64,000 bases of DNA from the NCBI RefSeq assembly GCF_021531895.1, contig NZ_JAFBIX010000007.1:39657-103656 (forward strand). The letters are read 5' to 3'. Positions 16,545-27,210 of this stretch are shown one piece after another. A program made the translations under genes and the position numbers. The DNA comes from Faecalicatena contorta. Its GTDB lineage: Bacteria > Bacillota > Clostridia > Lachnospirales > Lachnospiraceae. Under the pieces are notes generated by a model, which saw nothing but the letters and a program-made list of their open reading frames with translations, was not told the DNA's origin and did no database searches. Numbering within the stretch: the stretch's first letter is position 1; each line of letters starts with the position of its first letter.

Positions 16545-16850
16545 ATGTACGAAAAGTGTCCGGCAGAGCTTCGAATGTCGAGAATGGTACTTAAAGACGG
16601 ATATTTTGATGAAACTTCTCATCGCTGTAAAATCATTACGTATAATCCAGACGAAGAATGCATATATTTTCTATCAGAGGAGACAGAACTTCCGATATTT
16701 TCACTGGATGGAATCTATGAATGCCATATTGAGACGTCAAACGGAAATATTGGGTGCAATGGATTCATCAAAGAACGTTATTGGAATAAATCGGGGAAGA
16801 TATTGAAGTTTCAGATTCGAAATGGATTTTATAAAAAACTTGTAAACTAA
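16545..16850 (+). CDS. Uncharacterised 101-residue protein
   Basis: Not a family I can name with confidence. ATG at 16545 follows AAAGGAG at good spacing, so it is a real gene. The protein is soluble, with no signal peptide or membrane segment, and is a run of short beta-like segments: RMVLKDGYFDE, HRCKIITYNP, CIYFLSEE, IYECHIET, KILKFQIRNGFYKKL. The pattern, including an early arginine and a hydrophobic strand pair, is compatible with a small PilZ-like or other beta-barrel fold, but the canonical PilZ RxxxR and DxSxxG motifs are not visible. It lies alone between codY and groES, and its transcript probably ends at the hairpin overlapping the groE promoter. Confidence 0.7.
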   Translation: MYEKCPAELRMSRMVLKDGYFDETSHRCKIITYNPDEECIYFLSEETELPIFSLDGIYECHIETSNGNIGCNGFIKERYWNKSGKILKFQIRNGFYKKLVN

Positions 16851-16862
16851 ATAGAAAGTGTG

Positions 16863-16891
16863 TTGACAAAGTAGAAAGAGAGTGCTATTTT
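16863..16891 (+). promoter_or_regulatory. groESL promoter
   Basis: Perfect TTGACA at 16863-16868, a 17-base spacer and TATTTT at 16886-16891. Predicted initiation lies just before the CIRCE element, the normal arrangement for HrcA control. Confidence 0.75.
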
Positions 16892-16920
16892 ATATCTAGA
16901 GTCTTTTAGCACTCTCTTTT
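16875..16920 (+). terminator. Terminator overlapping groE promoter and CIRCE
   Basis: AAAGAGAGTGCTA at 16875-16887 pairs over 13 bases with TAGCACTCTCTTT at 16907-16919, followed by T residues. The hairpin would end the transcript of the preceding small gene. Its right arm contains the left half of CIRCE, and its left arm spans the spacer and start of the groE -10. Confidence 0.6.
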
Positions 16921-16932
16921 TGTGAGTGCTGA
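16906..16932 (+). promoter_or_regulatory. CIRCE operator (HrcA binding site)
   Basis: TTAGCACTC (16906-16914), a nine-base spacer and GAGTGCTGA (16924-16932). It matches the consensus TTAGCACTC-N9-GAGTGCTAA at 17 of 18 arm positions. HrcA bound here represses groES-groEL until heat shock. Confidence 0.95.
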
Positions 16933-16965
16933 CAAATCTTTGGATATAATTAAGGAGGAATAAAT

Positions 16966-17250
16966 ATGAAATTAGTACCATTAGGAGACAGAGTTGTATT
17001 AAAGCAGTTGGTTGCAGAAGAGACTACAAAGTCAGGAATAGTCATTCCTGGACAGTCAAAAGAAAAACCACAGCAGGCAGAAGTAATTGCTGTTGGACCA
17101 GGTGGAACAGTTGATGGAAAAGAAGTGACAATGAATGTTGCAGTTGGACAGAAGGTTATTTATTCTAAATATTCAGGAACAACTGTAGAGATTGAAGACG
17201 AAGAATATATTATTGTAAAACAGGATGACATTCTTGCCATCTGTGAATAA
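16966..17250 (+). CDS. groES: Co-chaperonin GroES
   Basis: 94 residues, the standard length. It has the opening PLGDRVVLKQL, the mobile loop around residues 16-32 (EETTKSGIVIPGQSKEKPQQ), GPGG in the roof region and the ending EEYIIVKQDDILAI. It forms the heptameric lid of the GroEL chamber in the cytoplasm. The ribosome site AAGGAGG is just upstream. A CIRCE operator lies 34 bases before the ATG, and groEL follows 63 bases downstream, so the pair is heat-shock regulated through HrcA. Confidence 0.97.
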   Translation: MKLVPLGDRVVLKQLVAEETTKSGIVIPGQSKEKPQQAEVIAVGPGGTVDGKEVTMNVAVGQKVIYSKYSGTTVEIEDEEYIIVKQDDILAICE

Positions 17251-17292
17251 AGAACAGTCAATAATAATGAATATAGAAAAGATTTTTAATAG

Positions 17293-18939
<1,647 letters not shown>

Positions 18940-18968
18940 ACAGATACACATAAAGTGTGAAAATTTTG

Positions 18969-18998
18969 AAAACTCCTCTTGTGAGGAGTTTTCTTTTT
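18969..18998 (+). terminator. groESL terminator
   Basis: AAAACTCCTC (18969-18978) pairs perfectly with GAGGAGTTTT (18983-18992) over a TTGT loop, followed by CTTTTT. Confidence 0.85.
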
Positions 18999-19049
18999 GT
19001 CCTAAAATGTGCTACAATATCTTTAATTAAAATTTTGGAGGAAGAAAAA

Positions 19050-19541
19050 ATGAGCGACTATTATACTGAACAATTGGTGAAGAAAAAACCAGATATGAAA
19101 GATATGATGACGAAAGCGATACTGATTGCGGTGACAATTGTATCTATTCTGGCAGTGCTTTATTATCCGATTATTATTCTGGTACCAGTTCTGTTAATCG
19201 GGCTTGATATATTCATGTTCCATCGGCTGAAAGTTGAGTATGAATACTTATATGTGAATGGCGATCTGGATATTGACAAGATTATGAATAAGTCAAAAAG
19301 AAAAAGAGTATTTTCGATGAATGTATCTGATCTGGAGATGCTGGCGCCGGCAGATGCAGTGGAGTTGCGTCAGTATCAGAATGCAAAGGTCTATGATTAT
19401 AGTTCGGGAACTGGACAGGCAAGAGTGTATGCTCTGATAACAGCGAATCAGGGTGAGGTAAAGAAGATTCTGTTTGAGCCAAATGAGACGATTGTGGAAG
19501 GATTCTTCCTGATGGCGCCACGTAAAGTTATTCGCAAATAA
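19050..19541 (+). CDS. DUF6106 family membrane protein
   Basis: 163 residues. ATG at 19050 follows TTGGAGG at proper spacing; the longer frame from 18957 runs through the groEL terminator and is rejected. Two adjacent hydrophobic segments (about 24-44 and 44-60) form a hairpin anchor. A soluble C-terminal domain follows with FSMNVSDLEMLAPADAVELR and a repeating strand pattern ending EGFFLMAPRKVIRK. I recognise the overall pattern as the DUF6106 family of Lachnospiraceae, whose function is unknown. It is a single gene between the groEL terminator and the guaB promoter. Confidence 0.75.
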   Translation: MSDYYTEQLVKKKPDMKDMMTKAILIAVTIVSILAVLYYPIIILVPVLLIGLDIFMFHRLKVEYEYLYVNGDLDIDKIMNKSKRKRVFSMNVSDLEMLAPADAVELRQYQNAKVYDYSSGTGQARVYALITANQGEVKKILFEPNETIVEGFFLMAPRKVIRK

Positions 19542-19574
19542 ATTGTCTGAAAAGAAAAAAGCGGACGAAATATG

Positions 19575-19604
19575 TTGACAAGTGATATACAAATTAGTTA
19601 TTAT
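19575..19604 (+). promoter_or_regulatory. guaB promoter
   Basis: Perfect TTGACA at 19575-19580 and TATTAT at 19599-19604, an 18-base spacer, about 50 bases before the guaB start. Confidence 0.6.
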
Positions 19605-19606
19605 AG

Positions 19607-21106
<1,500 letters not shown>

Positions 21107-21123
21107 AATATAATAATTTTTAT

Positions 21124-21170
21124 AAAAGGCTATCCGCTTTACAGATATTGTAGAAGTGGATGGCTTTTTT
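21124..21170 (+). terminator. guaB terminator
   Basis: An imperfect stem between AAAAGGCTATCC (from 21124) and GGATGGCTTTTTT (ending 21170) with a T6 run, 18 bases after the guaB stop. Confidence 0.75.
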
Positions 21171-21316
21171 AGTAGAATCGGTATAAATAATGTTGACGAT
21201 AGAATCAAAATGATATATGGTTTAGATTATGGAATAAATATTTCAGTAAGGAAGAGAAAGGTACAACGGTTGTGGTCCGCCTGTCTCTTCACGATTAAGA
21301 AAAAGAGGGTATGAGA

Positions 21317-22345
21317 ATGAAAAGTGATTTTGGGACAACAGCAAAAGGAGAGAATGTGGTAAAATATTCTTTGAAAAATCAGAATGGAATGGAAGTTGTT
21401 GTGTCTGATTATGGTGCAACTTTGGTACAAGTTTTAGTTCCGGACAAGAATGGTTGTCTTCTGGATGTAGTGTTGGGATATGATACGGTAGAAGGCTATG
21501 AAAATGGTACGGTCCATCTGGGAGCAACGGTCGGCAGAGTTGCGAATCGGATTGGAAAGGCAGAGTTTAAGTTGAATGGAACGACTTATCATCTGACGCA
21601 GAATGATAATCAGAATTCTCTTCATGGCGGAAGGGATTACTATAATAAGAGAATGTGGCAAGTGGAAGAAGCAGATGACAGTCATGTAAGATTCTATCTT
21701 TACAGTCCGGATGGTGATCAGGGATATCCAGGAAATGCCAGGATTTATGTGACCTATACTTTGACAGAAGAAAATGAAGTAAAGATTCATTATCAGGCAG
21801 TTTCGGATGCAGATACATTAATGAATCTTACGAATCACAGCTATTTTAATCTGGCAGGACATGCGTCCGGAACGATACTTGATCAGGAAGTTATGATCTG
21901 TGCAGATGCGTTTACCAGAGCGGATGCAGAGTCTATTCCCACGGGAGAGATCGTTCCGGTAGAGGGAACACCTATGGATTTCCGACAGATGAAGGCAATC
22001 GGCAAGGAGATCGATATGGATTATGAAGCTCTGAAATTCGGCCTGGGATATGATCACAACTGGGTATTGAATGGTACGGGCGAGCGTAAGATCGCACAGA
22101 TGTATTGTGAACAGACTGGAATTACCATGGAAGTATCTACAGATCTTCCGGGAGTGCAGTTTTATACAGGCAATTTCCTTGAGCATGAACAAGGTAAGGA
22201 AGGTACAGTATATGAGAAGCGTCAGGCCGCTTGTCTGGAGACCCAGTATTTCCCGGATGCTATCCATAAAGAGCATTTTGAAGGACCGGTTTTGAAAGCA
22301 GGAGAGAAATACGATACAACAACGACTTACAAATTCATAGTTTAA
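21317..22345 (+). CDS. galM: Aldose 1-epimerase (galactose mutarotase)
   Basis: 342 residues of the galactose mutarotase family, which interconverts alpha and beta anomers of aldoses such as galactose and glucose. Family features are visible: GATVGRVANRIG (about 73-84), NSLHGG with the His near residue 100, the catalytic-region LTNHSYFNLAGH (about 170-181), LGYDHNWVLN and a C-terminal ACLETQYFPDA containing the conserved Glu. ATG at 21317 has GAGGG seven bases upstream; the ATG at 21311 is too close. No other Leloir-pathway genes are adjacent, so it is an isolated sugar-metabolism gene. Confidence 0.93.
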   Translation: MKSDFGTTAKGENVVKYSLKNQNGMEVVVSDYGATLVQVLVPDKNGCLLDVVLGYDTVEGYENGTVHLGATVGRVANRIGKAEFKLNGTTYHLTQNDNQNSLHGGRDYYNKRMWQVEEADDSHVRFYLYSPDGDQGYPGNARIYVTYTLTEENEVKIHYQAVSDADTLMNLTNHSYFNLAGHASGTILDQEVMICADAFTRADAESIPTGEIVPVEGTPMDFRQMKAIGKEIDMDYEALKFGLGYDHNWVLNGTGERKIAQMYCEQTGITMEVSTDLPGVQFYTGNFLEHEQGKEGTVYEKRQAACLETQYFPDAIHKEHFEGPVLKAGEKYDTTTTYKFIV

Positions 22346-22436
22346 GAGGATTTTATCGGTTTTTAAGAAAGTCTTCATGAATACATAAAAAAGTTATGGT
22401 ATACTCAGATGCAAGAACGTTAAACGGAGAAGACTC

Positions 22437-23129
22437 ATGAAGAAGCGAAAAAGAAGATACCATAGAAAACTGACTGAAGCACAGCAAAAAAGAAGGGTCC
22501 AGCGTAATATACGTCTGGGCCTGCTCTTATTAGTCGTGCTATTCGTTCTTTTCATTATATTAAGAATTGCAAAGCCTTCCTGGTTTACAGACCAGTATAT
22601 GGAATTGGATAATGACAGAATAGAGGCTCTGAAGCCGGATATTGATGTGGCACTGCTGACGGTGAATCCTTATTCCAGACCGGGAATAGAGACGAATAAA
22701 ATTACAGGAATCGTTGTTCATTATACGGCCAATCCAGGGGCAACTGCCATGGAAAACCGAGATTATTTTGAGAGCCTGAAGGACGGACATGATACCAAAG
22801 TCAGCAGTAATTTTGTGATAGGTCTGGAAGGTGAGATTGTACAATGTGTGCCGACCTGGGAAGTAGCTTATGCCTCCAATGACCGGAATATTGATACTGT
22901 TTCCATCGAATGCTGTCACCCGGATGATACGGGAGAGTTCAACGATGCTACTTATCAGTCTATGGTACAGCTTTGTGCCTGGTTATGTCTAAAATTTGAT
23001 CTGAACGAGGAGGATGTTATTCGGCATTATGATGTGACCGGGAAGAACTGTCCTAAATATTTTGTAGAAAATGAGGCAGCCTGGCAGGCATTCAGACAGG
23101 ATGTTAAGAAAACATTGGAAAGTTATTAA
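22437..23129 (+). CDS. Membrane-anchored N-acetylmuramoyl-L-alanine amidase (Amidase_2)
   Basis: 230 residues. A basic N-terminus and one membrane segment (about 27-43) place the C-terminal domain outside the cell. The domain (about 85-225) is the zinc Amidase_2/PGRP type, which cuts the bond between muramic acid and the stem peptide. The likely zinc ligands are His in GIVVHYTANPG (about 98), His in IRHYDVTG and Cys in KNCP. There is no choline- or LysM-type wall-binding domain. It stands alone between galM and the shikimate kinase gene, which does not specify whether it acts in growth, spore development or autolysis. Confidence 0.88.
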   Translation: MKKRKRRYHRKLTEAQQKRRVQRNIRLGLLLLVVLFVLFIILRIAKPSWFTDQYMELDNDRIEALKPDIDVALLTVNPYSRPGIETNKITGIVVHYTANPGATAMENRDYFESLKDGHDTKVSSNFVIGLEGEIVQCVPTWEVAYASNDRNIDTVSIECCHPDDTGEFNDATYQSMVQLCAWLCLKFDLNEEDVIRHYDVTGKNCPKYFVENEAAWQAFRQDVKKTLESY

Positions 23130-23222
23130 TGGAGTTGTCAAAGGAAAATCTTGCGCAACCTGTGGATTGTTGCTATAATACACACGTGCGTATGGTTAGT
23201 TAGAAAGTAGGAGAAGAGAAGG

Positions 23223-24008
23223 ATGAACGACTTAGAGATGTACAGAGAACAACTCGGGCTGTGCGATGACAAGATTATTGATGCCTTAGTTGAGAGAAAC
23301 TCCATTGTAGAAAAGATTATGGCGTATAAAGAAGAATATGGAATGCCAATTCTTCAGCCACAGCAGGAAGAGAAGCAAAAGAGACGGTTGGAAGCAAAGC
23401 TTGTTGATAACAAATACAGGGATGAGATATTTGATGTATTCCACTGTATTTTAAGAAATAGTAAGAGAATCCAGGCAAGAAAACTATTTGATTATAATAT
23501 TGTGTTGATTGGGTTCATGGGTGCAGGAAAGTCTACGATTTCAGATTATCTGAGTATCATGTTTGATATGGATATCGTAGAGATGGACAGGGTGATTGCA
23601 GAACGTGAAGAAATGAGTATCCCGGATATTTTCTCTACCTATGGAGAAGAATATTTCCGAGATCTGGAGACGAATCTTCTGATCGAGATGCAGGCTCATA
23701 AAAATACGGTTATCTCCTGTGGAGGAGGAGCGGCACTTCGGGAACGTAATGTGGAAGAGATGAAGAAAAATGGAAGAGTGGTGCTCTTAACGGCAAGTCC
23801 TGAAATTATCTATGAGCGTGTCAAGGACAGTGATGATCGTCCGGTATTGCGCGGAAGAAAGAATGTAGAAGGTATCTCAGAGTTGATGGAGCAGCGCCGA
23901 GGAAAATATGAAGCAGCAGCAGATATTGTGATTAATACTGATAATAAGACGGTTCTTCAGATCTGTGAAGAACTGGTTCAGCGTCTGACAGAAATGGATG
24001 AAAAATAA
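23223..24008 (+). CDS. aroK: Chorismate mutase-shikimate kinase fusion protein
   Basis: 261 residues with two parts. Residues 1-85 are an AroQ-type helical chorismate mutase: LGLCDDKIIDALVERNSIVEKI then the bundle to VFHCILRNSKRIQ. Residues 92-260 are a shikimate kinase with Walker A GFMGAGKST, the shikimate-binding Asp in VEMDRVI, SCGGGAALRE and the lid DDRPVLRGR. The kinase phosphorylates shikimate, and the mutase turns chorismate into prephenate, so two separated steps of aromatic amino-acid synthesis share a chain. The fusion could aid tyrosine/phenylalanine flux or be an allosteric module. Its stop overlaps the yqeG start (TAATG), so the two are co-translated. Confidence 0.9.
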   Translation: MNDLEMYREQLGLCDDKIIDALVERNSIVEKIMAYKEEYGMPILQPQQEEKQKRRLEAKLVDNKYRDEIFDVFHCILRNSKRIQARKLFDYNIVLIGFMGAGKSTISDYLSIMFDMDIVEMDRVIAEREEMSIPDIFSTYGEEYFRDLETNLLIEMQAHKNTVISCGGGAALRERNVEEMKKNGRVVLLTASPEIIYERVKDSDDRPVLRGRKNVEGISELMEQRRGKYEAAADIVINTDNKTVLQICEELVQRLTEMDEK

Positions 24009-24511
24009 TGTTTGATATGTTTTTTCCAGATGCTTATGTAGCGTCTACGTATGTGATTGATTTTGAAAAATTATATGAGGAAGGTTACCGGGGCCTGATT
24101 TTTGATATTGATAATACATTGGTTCCTCACGGGGCGCCGGCTGACCACAGGGCAGTGGCACTGTTTGAGCGGCTGAAGAAGATAGGATTTTGCTGTTGTC
24201 TGATCTCTAATAATCAGGAACCGAGAGTCCAGATGTTTAATAAAGATATTCAGGTAGATTATGTCTATGACGCCCATAAGCCATCTACAAAAAATTACAA
24301 AAAGGCGATGGAGATCATGGGCACAGATCAAAGTAATTCATTGTTCATCGGAGATCAGCTTTTTACCGATGTGTGGGGAGCGAAACGTGCTGGAATCCGT
24401 AATATTCTGGTTAAACCGATTCATCCGAAAGAAGAGATTCAGATTGTATTAAAGAGATATTTGGAGAAGATTGTGCTGTATTTCTACAAAAAGAGCCTGA
24501 AACAGCGGTAG
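24008..24511 (+). CDS. YqeG family HAD phosphatase (class IIIA)
   Basis: 167 residues. HAD motif I is FDIDNTLVPHG (about 30-40), motif II is LISNNQE (about 66-72) and motif III/IV is the Lys in AHKPSTKNYKKA with FIGDQLFTDVWGAK. A C-terminal basic tail ends at KKSLKQR. Members of this YqeG type are phosphatases, some acting on phosphatidylglycerol phosphate. The ATG overlaps the aroK stop and has no independent ribosome site, so expression is coupled. The order aroK-yqeG-efp recurs in Firmicutes, but no shared pathway is evident. Confidence 0.88.
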   Translation: MFDMFFPDAYVASTYVIDFEKLYEEGYRGLIFDIDNTLVPHGAPADHRAVALFERLKKIGFCCCLISNNQEPRVQMFNKDIQVDYVYDAHKPSTKNYKKAMEIMGTDQSNSLFIGDQLFTDVWGAKRAGIRNILVKPIHPKEEIQIVLKRYLEKIVLYFYKKSLKQR

Positions 24512-24626
24512 AATCCACTTTTAGCGGGTAAAAAAAGGTTGAAAAAAGGCATAATCTATTATAGAATGAATAGAGTGAAAAGAACGTAAAGTGCCATATG
24601 GGGCACAATTTAAGGAGGATTATATA

Positions 24627-25190
24627 ATGGCTAAAAAAAGCGCAGGCGAATTTAGAAATGGTATGACATTAGAGATTGAGGGAAATGTATATCAGGTATT
24701 AGAGTTCCTTCATGTAAAACCAGGAAAGGGTGCAGCATTCGTTCGTACCAAGCTGAAAAATGTCATTGATGGAGGTGTTGTAGAAAGAACATTCCGTCCT
24801 ACAGAGACATATGACGAGGCCTATATCGAGAGAAAGAAAATGCAGTATCTGTATAATGATGGAGATCTGTATTATTTCATGGATCAGGAAACTTATGATC
24901 AGATTCCGGTCAGCAAAGATACTGTTGGTGATTCTCTGAAGTTTGTCAAAGAGAATGAAGAAGTAACGATCGTTTCTTATCAGGGTAATCCATTTTCAAT
25001 TGAGCCACCTCTTACTGTAGAGCTTCTGATCACAGAATCAGAGCCAGGTGTAAAAGGTAATACAGCAACAGGTGCTACAAAACCAGCTATCGTTGAGACC
25101 GGCGCTCAGGTAATGGTACCATTGTTCGTAGATCAGGGAGAGACGATTAAGATTGATACACGTACTGGAGAATATCTGTCCAGAGCATAA
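24627..25190 (+). CDS. efp: Translation elongation factor P
   Basis: 187 residues, the standard length, in three beta-barrel domains. It rescues ribosomes stalled at polyproline by entering the E site. Domain I carries the tip loop [18 protein letters not shown] (about 29-46) with Lys 33 or so at the position modified in other bacteria. The ending [13 protein letters not shown] matches the family. ATG at 24627 follows TAAGGAGG; the upstream start at 24591 has none. A strong terminator follows 20 bases after the stop. Confidence 0.97.
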   Translation: MAKKSAGEFRNGMTLEIEGNVYQVLEFLHVKPGKGAAFVRTKLKNVIDGGVVERTFRPTETYDEAYIERKKMQYLYNDGDLYYFMDQETYDQIPVSKDTVGDSLKFVKENEEVTIVSYQGNPFSIEPPLTVELLITESEPGVKGNTATGATKPAIVETGAQVMVPLFVDQGETIKIDTRTGEYLSRA

Positions 25191-25209
25191 TGATGAGATT
25201 TGTCGAACG

Positions 25210-25241
25210 AAAAGCCTTGCAATTGATGCAAGGCTTTTTTA
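25210..25241 (+). terminator. efp terminator
   Basis: AAAAGCCTTGCA (25210-25221) and TGCAAGGCTTTT (25227-25238), a perfect 12-bp stem with a five-base loop followed by T residues. Confidence 0.9.
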
Positions 25242-25335
25242 TAATTGTATTACCATAATATTTTATCTTTTTTCAGAGGCAGATTTCCTGCCATTTTCCA
25301 TACTTAATTTATTGCTGCATAAGGAAAGGAGAAGA

Positions 25336-26211
25336 ATGACATATTATCAATTTATCCGTGCAGTAGAAGGAAAAGTAAAGGAGGGAGTAAAGGACAACGT
25401 ATCTGTATATATTCACACAACAGTAAAAAATAATGGTACGAAGAGAGAAGGACTGACGATTGCAGAAAGAGGAATCAATATTTCTCCGACTATCTATTTG
25501 GAAGAATATTACCAGCAATTTCAGCAAGGGGATTCGGTAGATGCGATTGCAGGTGATATATTAAAACTATATAGTGAGGTTAGGTTTCAGCGTTCCTGGG
25601 AAGGTGAATTTATTAAGGATTATAATAAAGTAAAGGGAAAGATTATCTATCACTTGATTAACCGGGAAGCAAATGAAGAATTATTAGAAAATGTACCTTA
25701 TGAAGATTATCTGGATCTTGCGATTGTATTCTATGTGTTGCTGGAAATAAATACCTATGGCATGGCATCTATGATGATTCGCAATGAACATCTTGAAATG
25801 TGGGATGTTACGTCGTCTGAGATTTATCACCGCGCCTGTCAGAATACCTGGAGACTTCTTCCGAGTGAATTACAGACAATGCAATCGGTTATTGAACATC
25901 TTACTGGGAATCTAGATGAAGAAGTAAAGGATTTTATGTTTGTTTTGAGTAACCAGGCCCATAATTATGGTGCAACGGTAATTCTGTATGATAATTGTCT
26001 TCAGATGATAGGTAACTATCTGAAGGAGAACTACTATGTGCTTCCAAGCAGTGTTCATGAGGTCATAATTATCCCGGAAAGCGAATCAATCTCACAGGGG
26101 GAATTAAGCCGCCTTGTGAAGGAGATAAATGAGACACAGGTGGCGGAAGATGAGATTCTCTCTAATCAGGCATATTATTTCGATCGGAAAAAGAAAAAAC
26201 TAATATTGTAA
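25336..26211 (+). CDS. DUF5688 family protein
   Basis: 291 residues. ATG at 25336 follows AAAGGAG; the frame upstream to 25153 runs through the efp terminator and is not coding. The protein is soluble, and recognisable family segments include GLTIAERGINISPTIYLEEY (about 37-56), EDYLDLAIVFYVLLE (about 122-136) and VIIIPESESIS near residue 239. It resembles the DUF5688 family of Lachnospiraceae and relatives, without a known role. Many copies per genome are common for this family, sometimes near conserved loci as here. A perfect 15-bp hairpin follows. Confidence 0.75.
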   Translation: MTYYQFIRAVEGKVKEGVKDNVSVYIHTTVKNNGTKREGLTIAERGINISPTIYLEEYYQQFQQGDSVDAIAGDILKLYSEVRFQRSWEGEFIKDYNKVKGKIIYHLINREANEELLENVPYEDYLDLAIVFYVLLEINTYGMASMMIRNEHLEMWDVTSSEIYHRACQNTWRLLPSELQTMQSVIEHLTGNLDEEVKDFMFVLSNQAHNYGATVILYDNCLQMIGNYLKENYYVLPSSVHEVIIIPESESISQGELSRLVKEINETQVAEDEILSNQAYYFDRKKKKLIL

Positions 26212-26216
26212 CAAGA

Positions 26217-26262
26217 AAAGTAAAGGAAATGTGAGATTTGTCGAGATCATTTCCTTTACTTT
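26217..26262 (+). terminator. Terminator after DUF5688 gene
   Basis: Perfect 15-bp arms, AAAGTAAAGGAAATG at 26217-26231 and its complement at 26248-26262, with a 16-base loop. The 3' tail is only modestly T-rich. Confidence 0.75.
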
Positions 26263-26345
26263 ATGGAATAAATATGTTAATATAACAGTTGCAATTTCAT
26301 ATAAGTTGTCTTATGGACTATATTGATTCCATAAGTAGAGTTTAT

Positions 26346-26417
26346 GCACCCGTAGCTCAGGGGATAGAGCACCGCCCTCCGGAGGCGGGAGCGGCGGTTC
26401 GAATCCGCCCGGGTGTG
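26346..26417 (+). tRNA. tRNA-Arg (anticodon CCG)
   Basis: A full cloverleaf is visible. Acceptor stem GCACCCG/CGGGTGT (26346-26352 and 26410-26416, one G-U), D arm with TAGCTCAGGGGATAGAGCA, anticodon stem CCGCC/GGCGG with loop CTCCGGA, and T arm GGCGG-TTCGAAT-CCGCC. The anticodon CCG is at 26379-26381 and reads the rare CGG codon. The 3' CCA is not encoded. Confidence 0.95.
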
Positions 26418-26448
26418 TATTTTTTAAGTGCATATGGAGGTAGTCTTT

Positions 26449-27078
26449 ATGGAGGGAAAGAAAAAAGGCTATTCTGCAAGGTACAAGAGGCATGTGCGGG
26501 GAACGATTTTGTTTGTCCTCTTATTGTTGGTACTCATTAGCGGACTGGTCAAAGCAAACCTCACAGAAGCAAAAGTCCAAAAAGCACAGAAGATAAATTC
26601 CAGAGATGTGAAAGTGGAGAATGCGGGATGCGAAAGCATGGAATTGAATCCACTTCAACAGGAGAAATATCCGGAAGTGACCGAAGTGGTACAGAGGTAT
26701 TACCGGTCGTTGGGTGAAAAATCTAGCTTTGCCGATTCTTATGATGATATTATCGTATATACAAAGCTGGGGGAATACAAAGATACCTATGTGGCATTTG
26801 TCAGGTATGATATGAAAATAAAGGATATATATACGAAAGTTCCGGGGCTTGGTACCGTATATGTTGCGAAGGATGCGGAAGGTGAGTATCAGGTCAGTGC
26901 ATCGCCAGAGGATGAAGAAATCAATGCATTTATTCAGGAGATTGCACAGCATGAAGATGTACAGGCACTTTTAGAGGAGACACAGACTGCGTATCATGAG
27001 GCAGTTCAGTCAGATGCTTTATTACAGGAAGCGCTGACAGATTTGAAAAATGCTTATGAAGACTCTACTGGAAGCTGA
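26449..27078 (+). CDS. Uncharacterised membrane-anchored protein
   Basis: 209 residues. ATG at 26449 follows GGAGG (about 26435). A basic N-terminus (KKKGYSARYKRHVRG) precedes a single membrane helix (about 20-39), with the rest outside. The outer part has a charged helical region (about 40-75), a compact section with SFADSYDDIIVYTKLGEYKDTYVAFVRYD (about 90-118, quoted in part: an NTF2-like strand pattern) and an acidic C-terminal helix (about 155-200). I do not recognise the family with certainty. The sequence AFVRYDMKIKDIYTKVPGLG suggests a substrate-binding or adaptor fold seen in small gut-clostridial lipoproteins. It lies directly after tRNA-Arg and may share its transcript. Confidence 0.7.
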   Translation: MEGKKKGYSARYKRHVRGTILFVLLLLVLISGLVKANLTEAKVQKAQKINSRDVKVENAGCESMELNPLQQEKYPEVTEVVQRYYRSLGEKSSFADSYDDIIVYTKLGEYKDTYVAFVRYDMKIKDIYTKVPGLGTVYVAKDAEGEYQVSASPEDEEINAFIQEIAQHEDVQALLEETQTAYHEAVQSDALLQEALTDLKNAYEDSTGS

Positions 27079-27091
27079 GAGAAGTTTGAAT

Positions 27092-27137
27092 GAGGGTCAG
27101 ATCCCTGTGATTGTGCAGTGGTCTGGCTCTTTTTTTG
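27092..27137 (+). terminator. Terminator after membrane protein gene
   Basis: An imperfect stem between GAGGGTCAGATCC (from 27092) and GGTCTGGCTC (to 27129) followed by eight T (27130-27137). Confidence 0.7.
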
Positions 27138-27210
27138 TTATTTCGTCTCTGATGCGATGCATCCGGGATAGATACGGTGACGGGCGTGGGAACGAAAGAA
27201 AGGAAAAGAT

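Noticed and set aside
24591..24626. Upstream in-frame start for efp
   Set aside because: It has no ribosome site and would add 12 residues before the conserved EF-P N-terminus, whereas AAGGAGG precedes the ATG at 24627.
26310..26335. CTTATGGA/TCCATAAG inverted repeat upstream of tRNA-Arg
   Set aside because: The eight-base arms have no T-run and no known binding family; it may be chance in an AT-rich leader.
26289..26540. Open frames through the tRNA-Arg region
   Set aside because: They pass through the complete tRNA cloverleaf and have no ribosome site.
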